Shown here: in pieces, positions 1-7,624 of the stretch
Position numbering within the stretch: the stretch's first letter is position 1
How the letters are laid out: each line of letters opens with the position of its first letter
Source of the DNA: CS4-C045 sp964347545
GTDB lineage: Bacteria > Planctomycetota > Planctomycetia > Pirellulales > UBA7805
Direction: 5' to 3'
Assembly: GCA_964347545.1 (NCBI GenBank)
Contig: CAYFZZ010000227.1
Location: forward strand, 1-10,512
DNA: 10,512 nt
The notes under the pieces: model-generated
The model's input: only the letters and a program-made list of their open reading frames with translations
Database searches by the model: none
What the model was told of the DNA's origin: nothing
Position numbers and translations under genes: made by a program

Positions 1-1
1 G

Positions 2-1093
2 AGCTGCCAAACCGACATGGGATACCTCGCATCCACCGCCCCGGGTTTCATCCCCCAACAGACCAAAGCAAAGGACCCCGCCCCCCTGCTGAACTCCACC
101 ACCTCCGACGCGGAAATCGCCGCCTGCGACCTGGTGATCGAGGCAGTCGTCGAGATGGCGGATGTCAAGCGGCAGGTCTACACCCGGCTGGAACCATTGA
201 TGGCTCCCGACGCCATCCTGGCCTCCAACACGTCCACCATCCCCATCACCGAACTGGCCCAGGGACTGGCCCGGCCCGAACGGTTTGTGGGGCTGCACTT
301 TTTCAACCCCGTGCGGCGGATGCCGCTGGTCGAGGTCATCCGAGGCAAGCAGACCAGCGACGAAACGGTGGCCACGGTCGTCGCTTACGCCAAGCGGCTG
401 GGCAAATCCCCCGTCGTGGTCAACGACGGCCCCGGCTTTCTGGTCAACCGCGTCCTGCTGCCGTACATGAGCGAAGCGGCTCAGCTGCTGGTCGAAGGCG
501 CCACGCCCAAGCAAGTTGACAAAGCGGCGAAGGGGTTTGGGATGCCCATGGGGCCGCTGAACCTGTTCGATGTGGTCGGCCTGGATACCGCCGTCCACGC
601 GGGGCGGACCATGTACGAGGCGTTTCCCGATCGTGTCCTGCCCTCCACCCTGCCCCAGCTGCTGGTCGACGCCGGACGCCTGGGCCAGAAAACGGGGACG
701 GGCTTTTACCAGTACGACAAAAAGAACCGACCGCAACCCGATCCTGCCCTGGACAAACTGCTGCAGCCGCTGGTCACCAAGCCCCAAAAGTTTAGCGACG
801 ATCAGCTCAGCCAGCGGCTGTTCCTCCCCATGCTGCTGGAGGCTACGCGGATCCTGGAGGAAGGCCTGGTCCGCGATGCGCGGGACGTCGACCTGGCGTT
901 GATCTTTGGGATCGGTTTTCCTCCCTTCAAGGGCGGGCTGCTGTTCTGGGCCGATACGGTGGGGATCGAAAAGATCCTGGAAATGCTGAAACCGTACGCG
1001 GCCCTGGGCCCGCGGTATGCCCCCACCCGGCTGCTGAACGAGCTGGCTGGGGTCGGGCGTGGCTTTTACACCGGCCTGGGTCCTTCGAGCTGA
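2..1093 (+). CDS. 3-hydroxyacyl-CoA dehydrogenase, C-terminal part (5' end outside the window)
   Basis: The product oxidises L-3-hydroxyacyl-CoA to 3-ketoacyl-CoA with NAD+, the third step of fatty-acid beta-oxidation, in the cytosol. Numbering from the Met at position 17, the end of the NAD-binding domain is seen at about 38-110: DLVIEAVVE at 39-47, SNTSTI at 70-75, and HFFNPV at 94-99, which carries the family's catalytic His. The first C-terminal domain starts at NDGPGFLVNR (136-145) and includes GQKTGTGFY (223-231). A second, degenerate copy follows at about 260-350 with GFGFPPF-type GIGFPPFKGG (298-307). This two-copy layout is that of FadB/FadJ-type multifunctional proteins. The GxGxxG dinucleotide loop is absent and the frame is open to the window edge, so the gene starts further left, probably preceded by an enoyl-CoA hydratase domain. 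Met 17 is not taken as the start. Whether the hydratase domain is present cannot be seen. Confidence 0.93.
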   Translation, partial: SCQTDMGYLASTAPGFIPQQTKAKDPAPLLNSTTSDAEIAACDLVIEAVVEMADVKRQVYTRLEPLMAPDAILASNTSTIPITELAQGLARPERFVGLHFFNPVRRMPLVEVIRGKQTSDETVATVVAYAKRLGKSPVVVNDGPGFLVNRVLLPYMSEAAQLLVEGATPKQVDKAAKGFGMPMGPLNLFDVVGLDTAVHAGRTMYEAFPDRVLPSTLPQLLVDAGRLGQKTGTGFYQYDKKNRPQPDPALDKLLQPLVTKPQKFSDDQLSQRLFLPMLLEATRILEEGLVRDARDVDLALIFGIGFPPFKGGLLFWADTVGIEKILEMLKPYAALGPRYAPTRLLNELAGVGRGFYTGLGPSS

Positions 1094-1098
1094 GCTGT

Positions 1099-1150
1099 GG
1101 GGGGCGGTCTGGCGGCCGCCGGACGGCCCGCCCCCCCTAGCCAGACTTTT
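1099..1150 (+). terminator. Candidate terminator hairpin after the dehydrogenase gene
   Basis: Six bases after the stop codon a very GC-rich inverted repeat begins. The arms GGGGGGCG (1099-1106) and CGCCCCCC (1129-1136) enclose GTC/GAC pairs and a GGCGG/CCGCC core (1111-1120), with a four-base bulge on the 3' side. A run of four T lies at 1147-1150, about ten bases beyond the hairpin, so it is not a classical stem directly followed by a U-tract. Termination is an inference from position and stability. Confidence 0.4.
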
Positions 1151-1260
1151 GCCGGGCCCCCGATGATGATGATCTACGGCCGAACCGAGCCCGCCTGCCG
1201 CCGCCATCCCTGGTCCTGCCGGCACCGACGACCCGCCCCTCCCGCCTCGGAATAACCTCC

Positions 1261-3075
1261 ATGCGCCGTCCCGACATCCGCAACATCGTCATCATCGCTC
1301 ACGTCGATCACGGCAAGACGACGCTGGTCGACTGTTTGTTGCGGCAGAGCGGTCAGTTTCGCGACAGCCAGTTACGGGGCGAGTGCATTCTGGACTCGCA
1401 CGATTTGGAACGGGAACGGGGGATTACGATCCTGGCCAAGAACATCGCCCTCCCCTACCAGGGGGTGAAGATTAACATCATCGACACGCCGGGCCACGCC
1501 GACTTTGGCGGCGAGGTGGAACGGGTGATCCGCATGGCCGACGGCGCCCTGCTGCTGGTCGACGCAGCCGAAGGTCCCCTCCCGCAAACGCGGTTCGTGC
1601 TGGCCAAGGCGCTCGAATTCGGCCTCCAGCCGATCGTGGTCGTCAACAAGATCGATCGCGGCGACGCGCGGCCCCACGAGGTGCTGGATGCCACCTTCGA
1701 ACTGCTGATGGAACTGGGGGGCGAACATCACCTGGAAGATTTCCCCTACCTCTTCGCCAGCGGCAAGGATGGCTATGCCACGCCCGACCCCGACGTCCGC
1801 ACCGATTCGATGCAGCCCCTCCTGGAGATGGTCCTGGACCAGGTCCCCGGTCCCGACGTCGACCCCGACGCGCCGCTGCAAATCCTGGTCACCACGCTGG
1901 ACTGGTCCGAGTACGTGGGGCGGATCGCCATCGGGCGGATTCAAGCGGGGCAGATCCGCCGGGGACAGGAGGTCGTGTTGACCAAACCGGGCGCGCAGCT
2001 GGCCCCGGCCCGGGTCGGCGGCTTGCACGTCTTCGAAAACCTGGGGCGGGTCGAAGTGGCAACGGCCGAAGCGGGGGAAGTCGTGGCCGTGGTGGGGCTG
2101 GAAAACATCGACATCGGGGATACGATTTGCGCGCCGGACAGCCCCCAGCCCCTGCCGCGTCTCCAGGTCGACGAACCGACGCTGGAGATGGTTTTCAGCA
2201 TCAACAGTTCGTCCCTGGCCGGCCGCGAGGGGAAATACGTCACGACCCGGCAATTGAAATCCCGTTTGCTGAAAGAACTGGAACGGAACGTCGCCTTGCG
2301 GGTGCGGCCGATCGAGGGCAGCGACGCCCTGGCCGTCGCCGGCCGAGGCGTGTTGCACCTTTCCGTCTTGATCGAAACCATGCGTCGGGAGGGGTACGAA
2401 CTGTCGGTGGGCAAACCGCACGTGATTCTTCACCAGCGGGAGGGGGTCTGCCAGGAGCCTTTCGAATCGCTGGTGGTCGAGGTCCCTGCCGAAAAGCTGG
2501 GCCCCGTGATGGAACTGGTGGGGGAACGCCGGGGCGGGCTGGAACAGATGACGGCTGTGGGAACTTACGTGCACGCCACGTTCCTCATCCCGGCCCGAGG
2601 CTTGATTGGCCTCCGCACCCGCCTCTTGAACGCCACCCAAGGCACGGCCATCATGCACCATCGGTTTGCCGCTTACCGCCCGCAGGAGGGTGAGATCCCC
2701 CAGCGGTCCAACGGGGTGCTGGTCTCGATGGTCCATGGCAAGGCGGTCGCTTTCGCCCTGGACGGCCTGCAACAGCGGGGCGAACTGTTCGTCGCCCCGG
2801 GCGACGAGGTCTACGAAGGCATGATTGTGGGCGAGCACAGTCGGGAGAACGACCTGGAAGTGAATCCCACCAAGGAAAAGAAACTGACCAACATCCGCGC
2901 CGCCGGCAGCGACGAGAACATTTTGCTGAAGCCCCCCCGCAAAATGTCCCTGGAGGCGGCCCTGGAATACATTGAGGAAGACGAACTGGTCGAAGTGACG
3001 CCGACCCAAATTCGGCTCCGCAAAGTATTGCTCAAACAAGCCGATCGCCGCCGAGAAGCGCGGCGGCGGGCGTGA
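1261..3075 (+). CDS. typA: Ribosome-associated translational GTPase TypA/BipA
   Basis: TypA is an EF-G-like GTPase that binds the ribosome and supports 50S assembly and growth under stress or cold. All GTPase motifs are visible: AHVDHGKTT (G1, 13-21), RGITI (G2, 53-57), DTPGH (G3, 75-79), NKID (G4, 129-132) and SGK (G5, 167-169). A beta-barrel domain 2 follows at about 205-300. The EF-G-like domains then lead into the TypA-specific C-terminal domain from about 480 to the end. ARGLIGLRTRLL (about 442-453), SNGVLVSMVHGKA, GMIVGEHSRENDLEVNP and the closing EYIEEDELVEVTP block are TypA signatures and separate it from LepA and EF-G. The length of 604 residues is normal (about 607 in E. coli). The ATG at 1261 puts the first residues exactly at the family's usual N-terminus (RRPDIRNIVIIAHVDHGKT). 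No clear Shine-Dalgarno sequence precedes it; the upstream bases are ACCTCC, the anti-sense of one. Confidence 0.98.
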   Translation: MRRPDIRNIVIIAHVDHGKTTLVDCLLRQSGQFRDSQLRGECILDSHDLERERGITILAKNIALPYQGVKINIIDTPGHADFGGEVERVIRMADGALLLVDAAEGPLPQTRFVLAKALEFGLQPIVVVNKIDRGDARPHEVLDATFELLMELGGEHHLEDFPYLFASGKDGYATPDPDVRTDSMQPLLEMVLDQVPGPDVDPDAPLQILVTTLDWSEYVGRIAIGRIQAGQIRRGQEVVLTKPGAQLAPARVGGLHVFENLGRVEVATAEAGEVVAVVGLENIDIGDTICAPDSPQPLPRLQVDEPTLEMVFSINSSSLAGREGKYVTTRQLKSRLLKELERNVALRVRPIEGSDALAVAGRGVLHLSVLIETMRREGYELSVGKPHVILHQREGVCQEPFESLVVEVPAEKLGPVMELVGERRGGLEQMTAVGTYVHATFLIPARGLIGLRTRLLNATQGTAIMHHRFAAYRPQEGEIPQRSNGVLVSMVHGKAVAFALDGLQQRGELFVAPGDEVYEGMIVGEHSRENDLEVNPTKEKKLTNIRAAGSDENILLKPPRKMSLEAALEYIEEDELVEVTPTQIRLRKVLLKQADRRREARRRA

Positions 3076-3149
3076 GCGAAACGAAACGGGGCGCACACAA
3101 GTCCGGCAGCCTGGCGGGGACGTGACCGGCGATCGGGCGGCCAGGCGGT

Positions 3150-3170
3150 GGCTGGCGAAACCAGCCTTTC
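3150..3170 (+). terminator. Weak hairpin followed by TTT between typA and the acyl-CoA ligase
   Basis: GGCTGG (3150-3155) and CCAGCC (3161-3166) form a six-pair stem with a CGAAA loop, followed by TTTC. It lies 75 bases after the typA stop and about 60 bases before the ligase start. It could be a weak typA terminator or a leader hairpin of the ligase. The T-run is too short to be sure. Confidence 0.25.
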
Positions 3171-3215
3171 CCCCCGGCCGCGTCACCGCGGGGAGCGGCC
3201 GCTGGCGGAAAAAAC

Positions 3216-3222
3216 GGGAAGG
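3216..3222 (+). promoter_or_regulatory. Shine-Dalgarno sequence that fixes the ligase start
   Basis: GGAAGGA-like purines (GGGAAGGA ending at 3222) lie seven bases before the ATG at 3230. This favours that ATG over the upstream in-frame GTG at 3122. The GTG would add 36 Arg/Gly/Pro-rich residues that do not resemble the family. Confidence 0.7.
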
Positions 3223-3229
3223 ATGTGCC

Positions 3230-4909
3230 ATGGGAAATGCTGAACCCACGACCTTGGTGGAATTGTTTGTCCGCCGTGCGCGGCAGAGCGGCCCGCGGCC
3301 GGCTTTGCTCAGCCGCCAGCAAGATCAGTTTGTCGCGGTCAGCTGGGAACAACTGGCTCGCGACGTGCGACACCTGGCCGCGGCGCTGGGCCAGCTGGGG
3401 GTGGGGCGGGGCGAGCGGGTGGTGCAGCTGGCCGAGAACCGGGCCGAGTGGATCGTGGCCGACCTGGCGATCCAGATGAGCGGCGCGATCCACGTGCCGC
3501 TGCACGCCACGTTGAGCGGCCCGCAGATCGCGCAACAAATTGCCGACTGTGGGGCCCGCCTGGCAATCGTCTCCGATGCCGCCCAGCTGGAAAAACTCAA
3601 CCCCCTGGCCGCCGAGCTGGACCCGGCGCTGAAGGTGGTCACCATCGACCCGCTGGCGGACCCGCCAGCCTTGCCGATCGCAGGCACCTGGTCGACCCTC
3701 CTGGATCACGCATCCGAAACGGCCGCCGCGGCCGTCGAACAGCAGGCCCTGGAACAGGTCACAGCAGAAGACGTCGCCACGATCCTCTATACCTCGGGGA
3801 CGACCGGCGAGCCGAAGGGGGTCATGCTGACCCACGCCAACCTGGTCTACAACACCCTGGCCACCGTGTCGGCCGTCGGGGCGACGGAAGAAGACCTGCG
3901 GCTGAGCTTTCTGCCGTGGAGCCACGTGTTCGCTCGGACCTGCGACCTGTACACCTGGCTGGCGACCGGGGCCCGCCTGGCGATTGCCGAGGGCCGCGAA
4001 CAGATTCTGGCCAATTGTGCGGAACTGCAACCCACGCTGCTGAACGGCGTCCCCTATTTCTTCGAAAAGGTCTACCGCGGCGTGGCTGCTGGCGGCGCCC
4101 TGGAGATCCCGGGCACCTTGCAAAAGCTGCTGGGGGGCAAGATGCGGTTCTGCTGCAGCGGCGGGGCGGCCCTGCCCGAACACGTCGCCCGCTGGTTCGC
4201 CCAACAAGAGGTAACCCTGGTCGAAGGCTACGGACTGACGGAAACTTCACCCGTGATTACCGTCGGCACCCCCACCGCCCACAAGATCGGGACCGTAGGC
4301 CGACCGCTGATGGGCTTGGAGGTCCGCCTGGCGGACGATGGCGAGATCCTCACCCGCGGTCCGCATGTGATGCGGGGCTATTACCAGCGTCCCGAGGCGA
4401 CCCGGGAGGTCCTGCTAGACGGCTGGTTCCACACCGGGGACCTCGGCCAGCTGCAGGAAGATGGTTTTCTGCAGATCACCGGGCGGAAAAAAGAAATGCT
4501 GGTCCTGGCAACCGGCAAGAACGTCGCCCCGGTGCCGCTGGAAGGCCTGCTGACCCAGGACCCGCTGATCCTGCAGGCCATGGTGGTCGGCGACGGCCGC
4601 AACTTTCTGGCGGCCCTCATCGTGCCGGCGGCCGATGCGCTGCGGGCGGCGATTGTCGAACGGAAGATTGCGGTGGCCTCGCGGGAGGAGGCCCTGCGGC
4701 ATCCCGAGGTGCTGGCCCTCTACGTGGCGGCGATCGAGCGGCAGTTGGCCGGGGTATCGGCGCACGAGCAGGTGCGGCAGTTTTGCCTGCTGGACCGTGG
4801 GTTTACGGTGGAAACCGGCGAACTGACGCCCACGCTGAAACTTCGTCGCGAGGTGATCCAGGCTCAATTTGGCGAAGCGATCGCCCGGATGTACAACGCT
4901 GGTTCTTGA
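3230..4909 (+). CDS. Long-chain fatty-acid--CoA ligase (AMP-forming, ANL superfamily)
   Basis: The enzyme activates a fatty acid with ATP to an acyl-adenylate and transfers it to CoA, feeding beta-oxidation or lipid synthesis. From the ATG at 3230 the protein has 559 residues. Visible motifs are the phosphate-binding loop YTSGTTGEPKG (187-197), LPWSHVFAR (228-236, typical of the long-chain class), YGLTETSP (334-341), HTGD (401-404, ribose-binding Asp), GRKKEM (418-423, hinge to the C-terminal lid) and PTLKLRR (534-540) with the expected catalytic Lys at 537. The PTLKLRR and LPLSH-type motifs place it with the FAA1/FadD15-like long-chain ligases and not with acetyl-CoA synthetases. At 559 residues it is a little shorter than the usual 600 or so, mainly in the region around 280-305. 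No signal peptide or membrane segment is seen. It lies near a 3-hydroxyacyl-CoA dehydrogenase on the same strand, which fits fatty-acid degradation. Substrate chain length cannot be read from the sequence. Confidence 0.95.
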   Translation: MGNAEPTTLVELFVRRARQSGPRPALLSRQQDQFVAVSWEQLARDVRHLAAALGQLGVGRGERVVQLAENRAEWIVADLAIQMSGAIHVPLHATLSGPQIAQQIADCGARLAIVSDAAQLEKLNPLAAELDPALKVVTIDPLADPPALPIAGTWSTLLDHASETAAAAVEQQALEQVTAEDVATILYTSGTTGEPKGVMLTHANLVYNTLATVSAVGATEEDLRLSFLPWSHVFARTCDLYTWLATGARLAIAEGREQILANCAELQPTLLNGVPYFFEKVYRGVAAGGALEIPGTLQKLLGGKMRFCCSGGAALPEHVARWFAQQEVTLVEGYGLTETSPVITVGTPTAHKIGTVGRPLMGLEVRLADDGEILTRGPHVMRGYYQRPEATREVLLDGWFHTGDLGQLQEDGFLQITGRKKEMLVLATGKNVAPVPLEGLLTQDPLILQAMVVGDGRNFLAALIVPAADALRAAIVERKIAVASREEALRHPEVLALYVAAIERQLAGVSAHEQVRQFCLLDRGFTVETGELTPTLKLRREVIQAQFGEAIARMYNAGS

Positions 4910-4923
4910 CCGTTGTGGGGGGA

Positions 4924-4943
4924 TAGGCCCGCCAGCGGGCCTA
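4924..4943. repeat. Perfect palindrome between convergent genes, containing a stop codon
   Basis: TAGGCCCGC (4924-4932) and GCGGGCCTA (4935-4943) form nine pairs around a two-base centre (effectively eight pairs and a four-base loop). It fills nearly all of the 31 bases between the ligase stop (4907-4909) and the convergent DUF389 stop. The TAG stop of the minus-strand gene is the outermost triplet of the right arm. It can serve as a bidirectional terminator hairpin, although no T-run follows on either strand. Its form resembles short REP-like palindromes dispersed in planctomycete genomes. Confidence 0.6.
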
Positions 4944-7004
4944 CCGATCGCCGCTCCGCTGCCGAGGCCGGAACAGATCCCCCGCCTCGCGCAGCACGCG
5001 CAGCAACGGTCGCCGCCGCCGGGCCTGGGAGTCGGAGGCTGTCCCCTCCCCGCGGGGGGACCTCGCGTTGGCCACGGGGCGGCCGGCGGGAATAATGATC
5101 GTCACCGCGGGGGCAGCCGCCCCCTCCTCGTCCCCGGCGGGGGGTTTCAGGACCACCCGGATCTGGCCCTCCTCCTCCCCCGAACGCTGAGCCTGCGGCC
5201 GGTCCGCCGCAGATGCGGTGGTGGGTGTCGAGGGTGCGGGGGGAGTTTCCGCGGGGAGGGGTCGAGCGGCGTCGACTTCGGCCGGCCGCCGCAAATGGCC
5301 TGCGGTCTCTTCCGCCGCGGCGACGGGAGAGGCGTGCAGCTGAGCATCGTCGCTGCGCATCGCCAGGAACAGAGCCAGGCAGGCGGAGGCCGCCAGAAAG
5401 CCCACGACCCACCGCCGTTCCCAGGCCGTGACCGGACAAATCTCCCTTGGCCCCCGCATCCCCACGACCCACAGGCTGGCGGCGGAACCCAGCACAATGG
5501 CCACGAAATTGGAGAGAAACAGGACGGTGGCCCCCACCCCAACGCTCCAATTCCAGGAAACCAAAGCCAGCCCCGCTGTGGCCACCGGCGGCACCAGCGA
5601 AGTGGCAATCGCGATTCCGGGGATCACCGACAGCAAATGCGGTCGACCAAAGGCGTAGGCCGCCACCACGCCGCTGATAAAGGCCACCCCCAAATCGAGC
5701 AGACCTGGCGCACCCCGGTTCGACATTTCCTGGGTGACAGCCGTTGAAGATACCACCCGCAACATGCCGATCGCCGAGGCGGTCAGCAAGGCCGTGGCAA
5801 AACCGCGAGCGATCGTGCAGATGCACGTGCGTCCCAAGCGGCGATTGCCCTGCACGACCGATAACCCCAGTCCCAACATGGGCGTCATGAGGGGCGCCAC
5901 CAGCATGGCCCCGATCACCACCGGTGGTGAATCGACGATCAGCCCCAGGGTAGCCAGCAAGGTCGCCAGGCAGATGAGGAACATGAAATCAAAGTCCCAA
6001 TTGGCGCTGGAGCTGAGCCGCGCTACCAGGTCGCGACGACCCTCACGATCCAGCTGAGGAACAAAAGACTTCTTCCGCTGCTCGACAACCCTCAGCACGC
6101 GGTCGGCCAGCGGCATGGCGTGGCGGACCACCACCACCGTCGGTTCTTCCATGGCGGACAGCAACTGTTCGGGTACCGAAGCCGGCCCGCGACCCGCTTC
6201 CGGAGGATGGCCTCCGGCGCCGATCACCACCACATCCGGGGCTTTGGCGGCGGCGTACGAGCGAACCCCGCGGGGCACGTCCCGGTCCATGACCGTCTCC
6301 CGCGCCACCGTGTCCGCTTTGTCTTTCAACGACTTGCGGATGGAACGATCGACGTTCTTGGGAAGCACGGTCGGGGCGGTGGCCGGGGAGCCGTCTTCGA
6401 CGTAGAGCGCGGTCAGCTGGCTGTGTTGAGCACCGGCAACGGTGGCGCCGAAATGCAAAGCGGGCTGGGCCCGCTTGCTGCCACTGGTGGCCACCAGGAT
6501 CGATTCCACATTTTCGCTGTCGCTTTTGCCCGGACGCAACAACAGGATCTCGCAAGGGACTTCACGAAACAACTGCCGCTCAATCGCCACGTCCTCCTCG
6601 CTGTGACGGACCCCCCGATGCCTGGGCACAATCAACAACGTCACGCGGCGGGCCTTGATTTCCCTGAGCACCCCCTCGACCAGCTGGGCATAGTTCAACC
6701 GTTTTAAAAACACGTAGCGCTGCGAGCCCCCATCCCGTGAGCCATCCTGGCGGGAAGCTTGGGCGTCGGCTGGCTGGTCCACATCGATCACCTCCAGGTC
6801 CCCCGCCTCCTCCTGCAAGGCCGCCGCCAAGGGGCACCTGTCCGGCGGCAGTTCGGCCTTGGCCCGCTTCCGCCCGACAGCACCTTCCAGCCGCCGAGGA
6901 CGGATGATCAACAGATCTTCGCCGCGGGCACGCGCGATCGTCGTCGACCAGCGGACCAGCCGCGCCGGCTCCCAGTTGTCGGGAATCACAATCGCAATGC
7001 TCAT
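4941..7004 (-). CDS. Two universal-stress-like domains fused to a DUF389 membrane domain, with a Pro/Ala-rich tail
   Basis: Function is unknown; DUF389 proteins are uncharacterised integral membrane proteins. The 687-residue product has three parts. Residues 1-158 resemble a universal-stress (USP) fold, ending in EVPCEILLLRPG. Residues 167-295 are a second USP-like domain, from ESILVATSGSKRAQPALHFG to EEPTVVVVR, with a glycine-rich VIGAGG (260-265) where nucleotide-binding USPs have their loop. Residues 335-550 are the DUF389 core with about six or seven membrane segments, including NWDFDF, SPPVVIGAMLVAPLMTPMLGLGL (359-381), LDLGVAFISG, IPGIAIATSLVPPVA (461-475) and FLSNFVAIVLG. Residues 550-687 are a Pro/Ala/Arg-rich, probably disordered cytosolic tail, longer than usual. 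The ATG at 7004 is chosen over the one at 7037 because GGGGAAGG (7018-7011) lies six bases upstream. A sensory domain controlling a membrane channel or transporter is inference from the architecture. Confidence 0.9.
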   Translation of the reverse strand: MSIAIVIPDNWEPARLVRWSTTIARARGEDLLIIRPRRLEGAVGRKRAKAELPPDRCPLAAALQEEAGDLEVIDVDQPADAQASRQDGSRDGGSQRYVFLKRLNYAQLVEGVLREIKARRVTLLIVPRHRGVRHSEEDVAIERQLFREVPCEILLLRPGKSDSENVESILVATSGSKRAQPALHFGATVAGAQHSQLTALYVEDGSPATAPTVLPKNVDRSIRKSLKDKADTVARETVMDRDVPRGVRSYAAAKAPDVVVIGAGGHPPEAGRGPASVPEQLLSAMEEPTVVVVRHAMPLADRVLRVVEQRKKSFVPQLDREGRRDLVARLSSSANWDFDFMFLICLATLLATLGLIVDSPPVVIGAMLVAPLMTPMLGLGLSVVQGNRRLGRTCICTIARGFATALLTASAIGMLRVVSSTAVTQEMSNRGAPGLLDLGVAFISGVVAAYAFGRPHLLSVIPGIAIATSLVPPVATAGLALVSWNWSVGVGATVLFLSNFVAIVLGSAASLWVVGMRGPREICPVTAWERRWVVGFLAASACLALFLAMRSDDAQLHASPVAAAEETAGHLRRPAEVDAARPLPAETPPAPSTPTTASAADRPQAQRSGEEEGQIRVVLKPPAGDEEGAAAPAVTIIIPAGRPVANARSPRGEGTASDSQARRRRPLLRVLREAGDLFRPRQRSGDR

Positions 7005-7107
7005 CCAACACCTTCCCCTCGGCCAACCGACCACCACCGCCGCCGCCGGCCCAGGCCACCGACACGAACCCCGCCCCCCAGGGCAGCGAGGCTGGGGCCG
7101 CCGCTCA

Positions 7108-7135
7108 TGGTCCCCCGTGCCTGGTCCCCCGTGCT
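7108..7135. repeat. Tandem duplication of a 14-base unit
   Basis: TGGTCCCCCGTGC occurs at 7108-7120 and again at 7122-7134, giving a period of 14 bases. A short CCCAC-A-GTGGG palindrome follows at 7140-7150. It lies about 105 bases upstream of the DUF389 start. A role as paired binding sites is possible but unsupported. Confidence 0.6.
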
Positions 7136-7357
7136 TAGTCCCACAGTGGGCTTGGCAAACTTGTTACCGCGGGCGACAGGATCCCTGCAGGAAAATTGTC
7201 CCCACAGGAAAAACCGTCTCGTCACGGAAAAAATCGTCAGCGATCGGGGAGGTGGGCCAGGGGCAAACGCCACGGGAGGCGTCCGTCCCCCTGCCCACAC
7301 GCGCAGGGGACCCCTCCAGGCAGACGGCTCAGTGTGCAGGCAGGATCGTTAACACGA

Positions 7358-7543
7358 CTATCTCCAGGCGGGACTTCCTGTTTCTTCAAGAATCAGAAAG
7401 CGATCCGATTCTAAACCTTCCCGCGTGGGGATGTCCAGCTGGACCGCGGGTCGCCAGGGGCGGTTGGCCCTGACCGCCGCCGCTACCGCCGCCCCAACAA
7501 CGATAACCGCCCCAGCGGCTGAGAAAATCGCAGGCGCCAACAC
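7358..7543 (-). CDS. Possible 61-residue single-pass membrane microprotein
   Basis: I do not recognise this frame. It reads 61 residues from a GTG at 7543 to a TAG at 7358-7360. Residues 1-24 are a hydrophobic, Ala/Val/Gly-rich stretch (APAIFSAAGAVIVVGAAVAA) that would make one transmembrane helix, followed by Arg residues and a soluble tail rich in charged residues (PTREGLESDRFLILEET). It lies on the same strand as its neighbours, between the two-helix protein and the DUF389 gene. Against it: no Shine-Dalgarno sequence precedes the GTG, an in-frame TGA sits a few codons upstream, and third positions are less GC-rich than in the neighbours. GCC/GCG-rich DNA easily encodes Ala/Val runs by chance. 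Confidence 0.25.
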   Translation of the reverse strand: MLAPAIFSAAGAVIVVGAAVAAAVRANRPWRPAVQLDIPTREGLESDRFLILEETGSPAWR

Positions 7544-7574
7544 ATGAGAATATCACGATGCGCTGATGGACAGC

Positions 7575-7624
7575 GGGTGGGGGCCGAGCGGGCGGGGGGC
7601 GGTGGTGGGGGAGGGAGAGGTGGG
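7575..7624 (+). other. G-run cluster with quadruplex potential
   Basis: Seven runs of three to six G occur on the plus strand within 50 bases, at 7575-7577, 7579-7583, 7590-7592, 7594-7599, 7607-7611, 7613-7615 and 7622-7624, with spacers of one to seven bases. This fits the standard intramolecular G-quadruplex pattern. It begins 20 bases beyond the stop of the minus-strand gene ending at 7645, so the G-rich strand is the template strand there. Confidence 0.6.

Noticed and set aside
1162..1173. Four tandem GAT triplets upstream of typA as a regulatory microsatellite
   Set aside because: Four copies are too few to suggest slippage-based switching, and they lie about 90 bases from the start with no associated signal.
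3122..3229. Extended ligase N-terminus from a GTG at 3122
   Set aside because: The extra 36 residues are low-complexity and unlike the family. The ATG at 3230 has its own ribosome-binding site.
1372..3249. 625-codon open frame on the minus strand opposite typA
   Set aside because: The plus strand is an unmistakable complete TypA with all GTPase motifs. The antisense protein is His/Gln/Arg/Pro-rich without domain character, as expected from GC-rich third positions.
3032..4207. 391-codon minus-strand frame across the ligase start
   Set aside because: It overlaps the ligase's strongest motifs and spans the spacer into typA. Its composition is Gln/Gly/Arg-rich without motifs.
3448..4926. 492-codon plus-strand frame inside the ligase gene
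   Set aside because: It is the out-of-frame reading of the ligase, Arg/Gly/Pro-rich, with no start signal and no recognisable domain.
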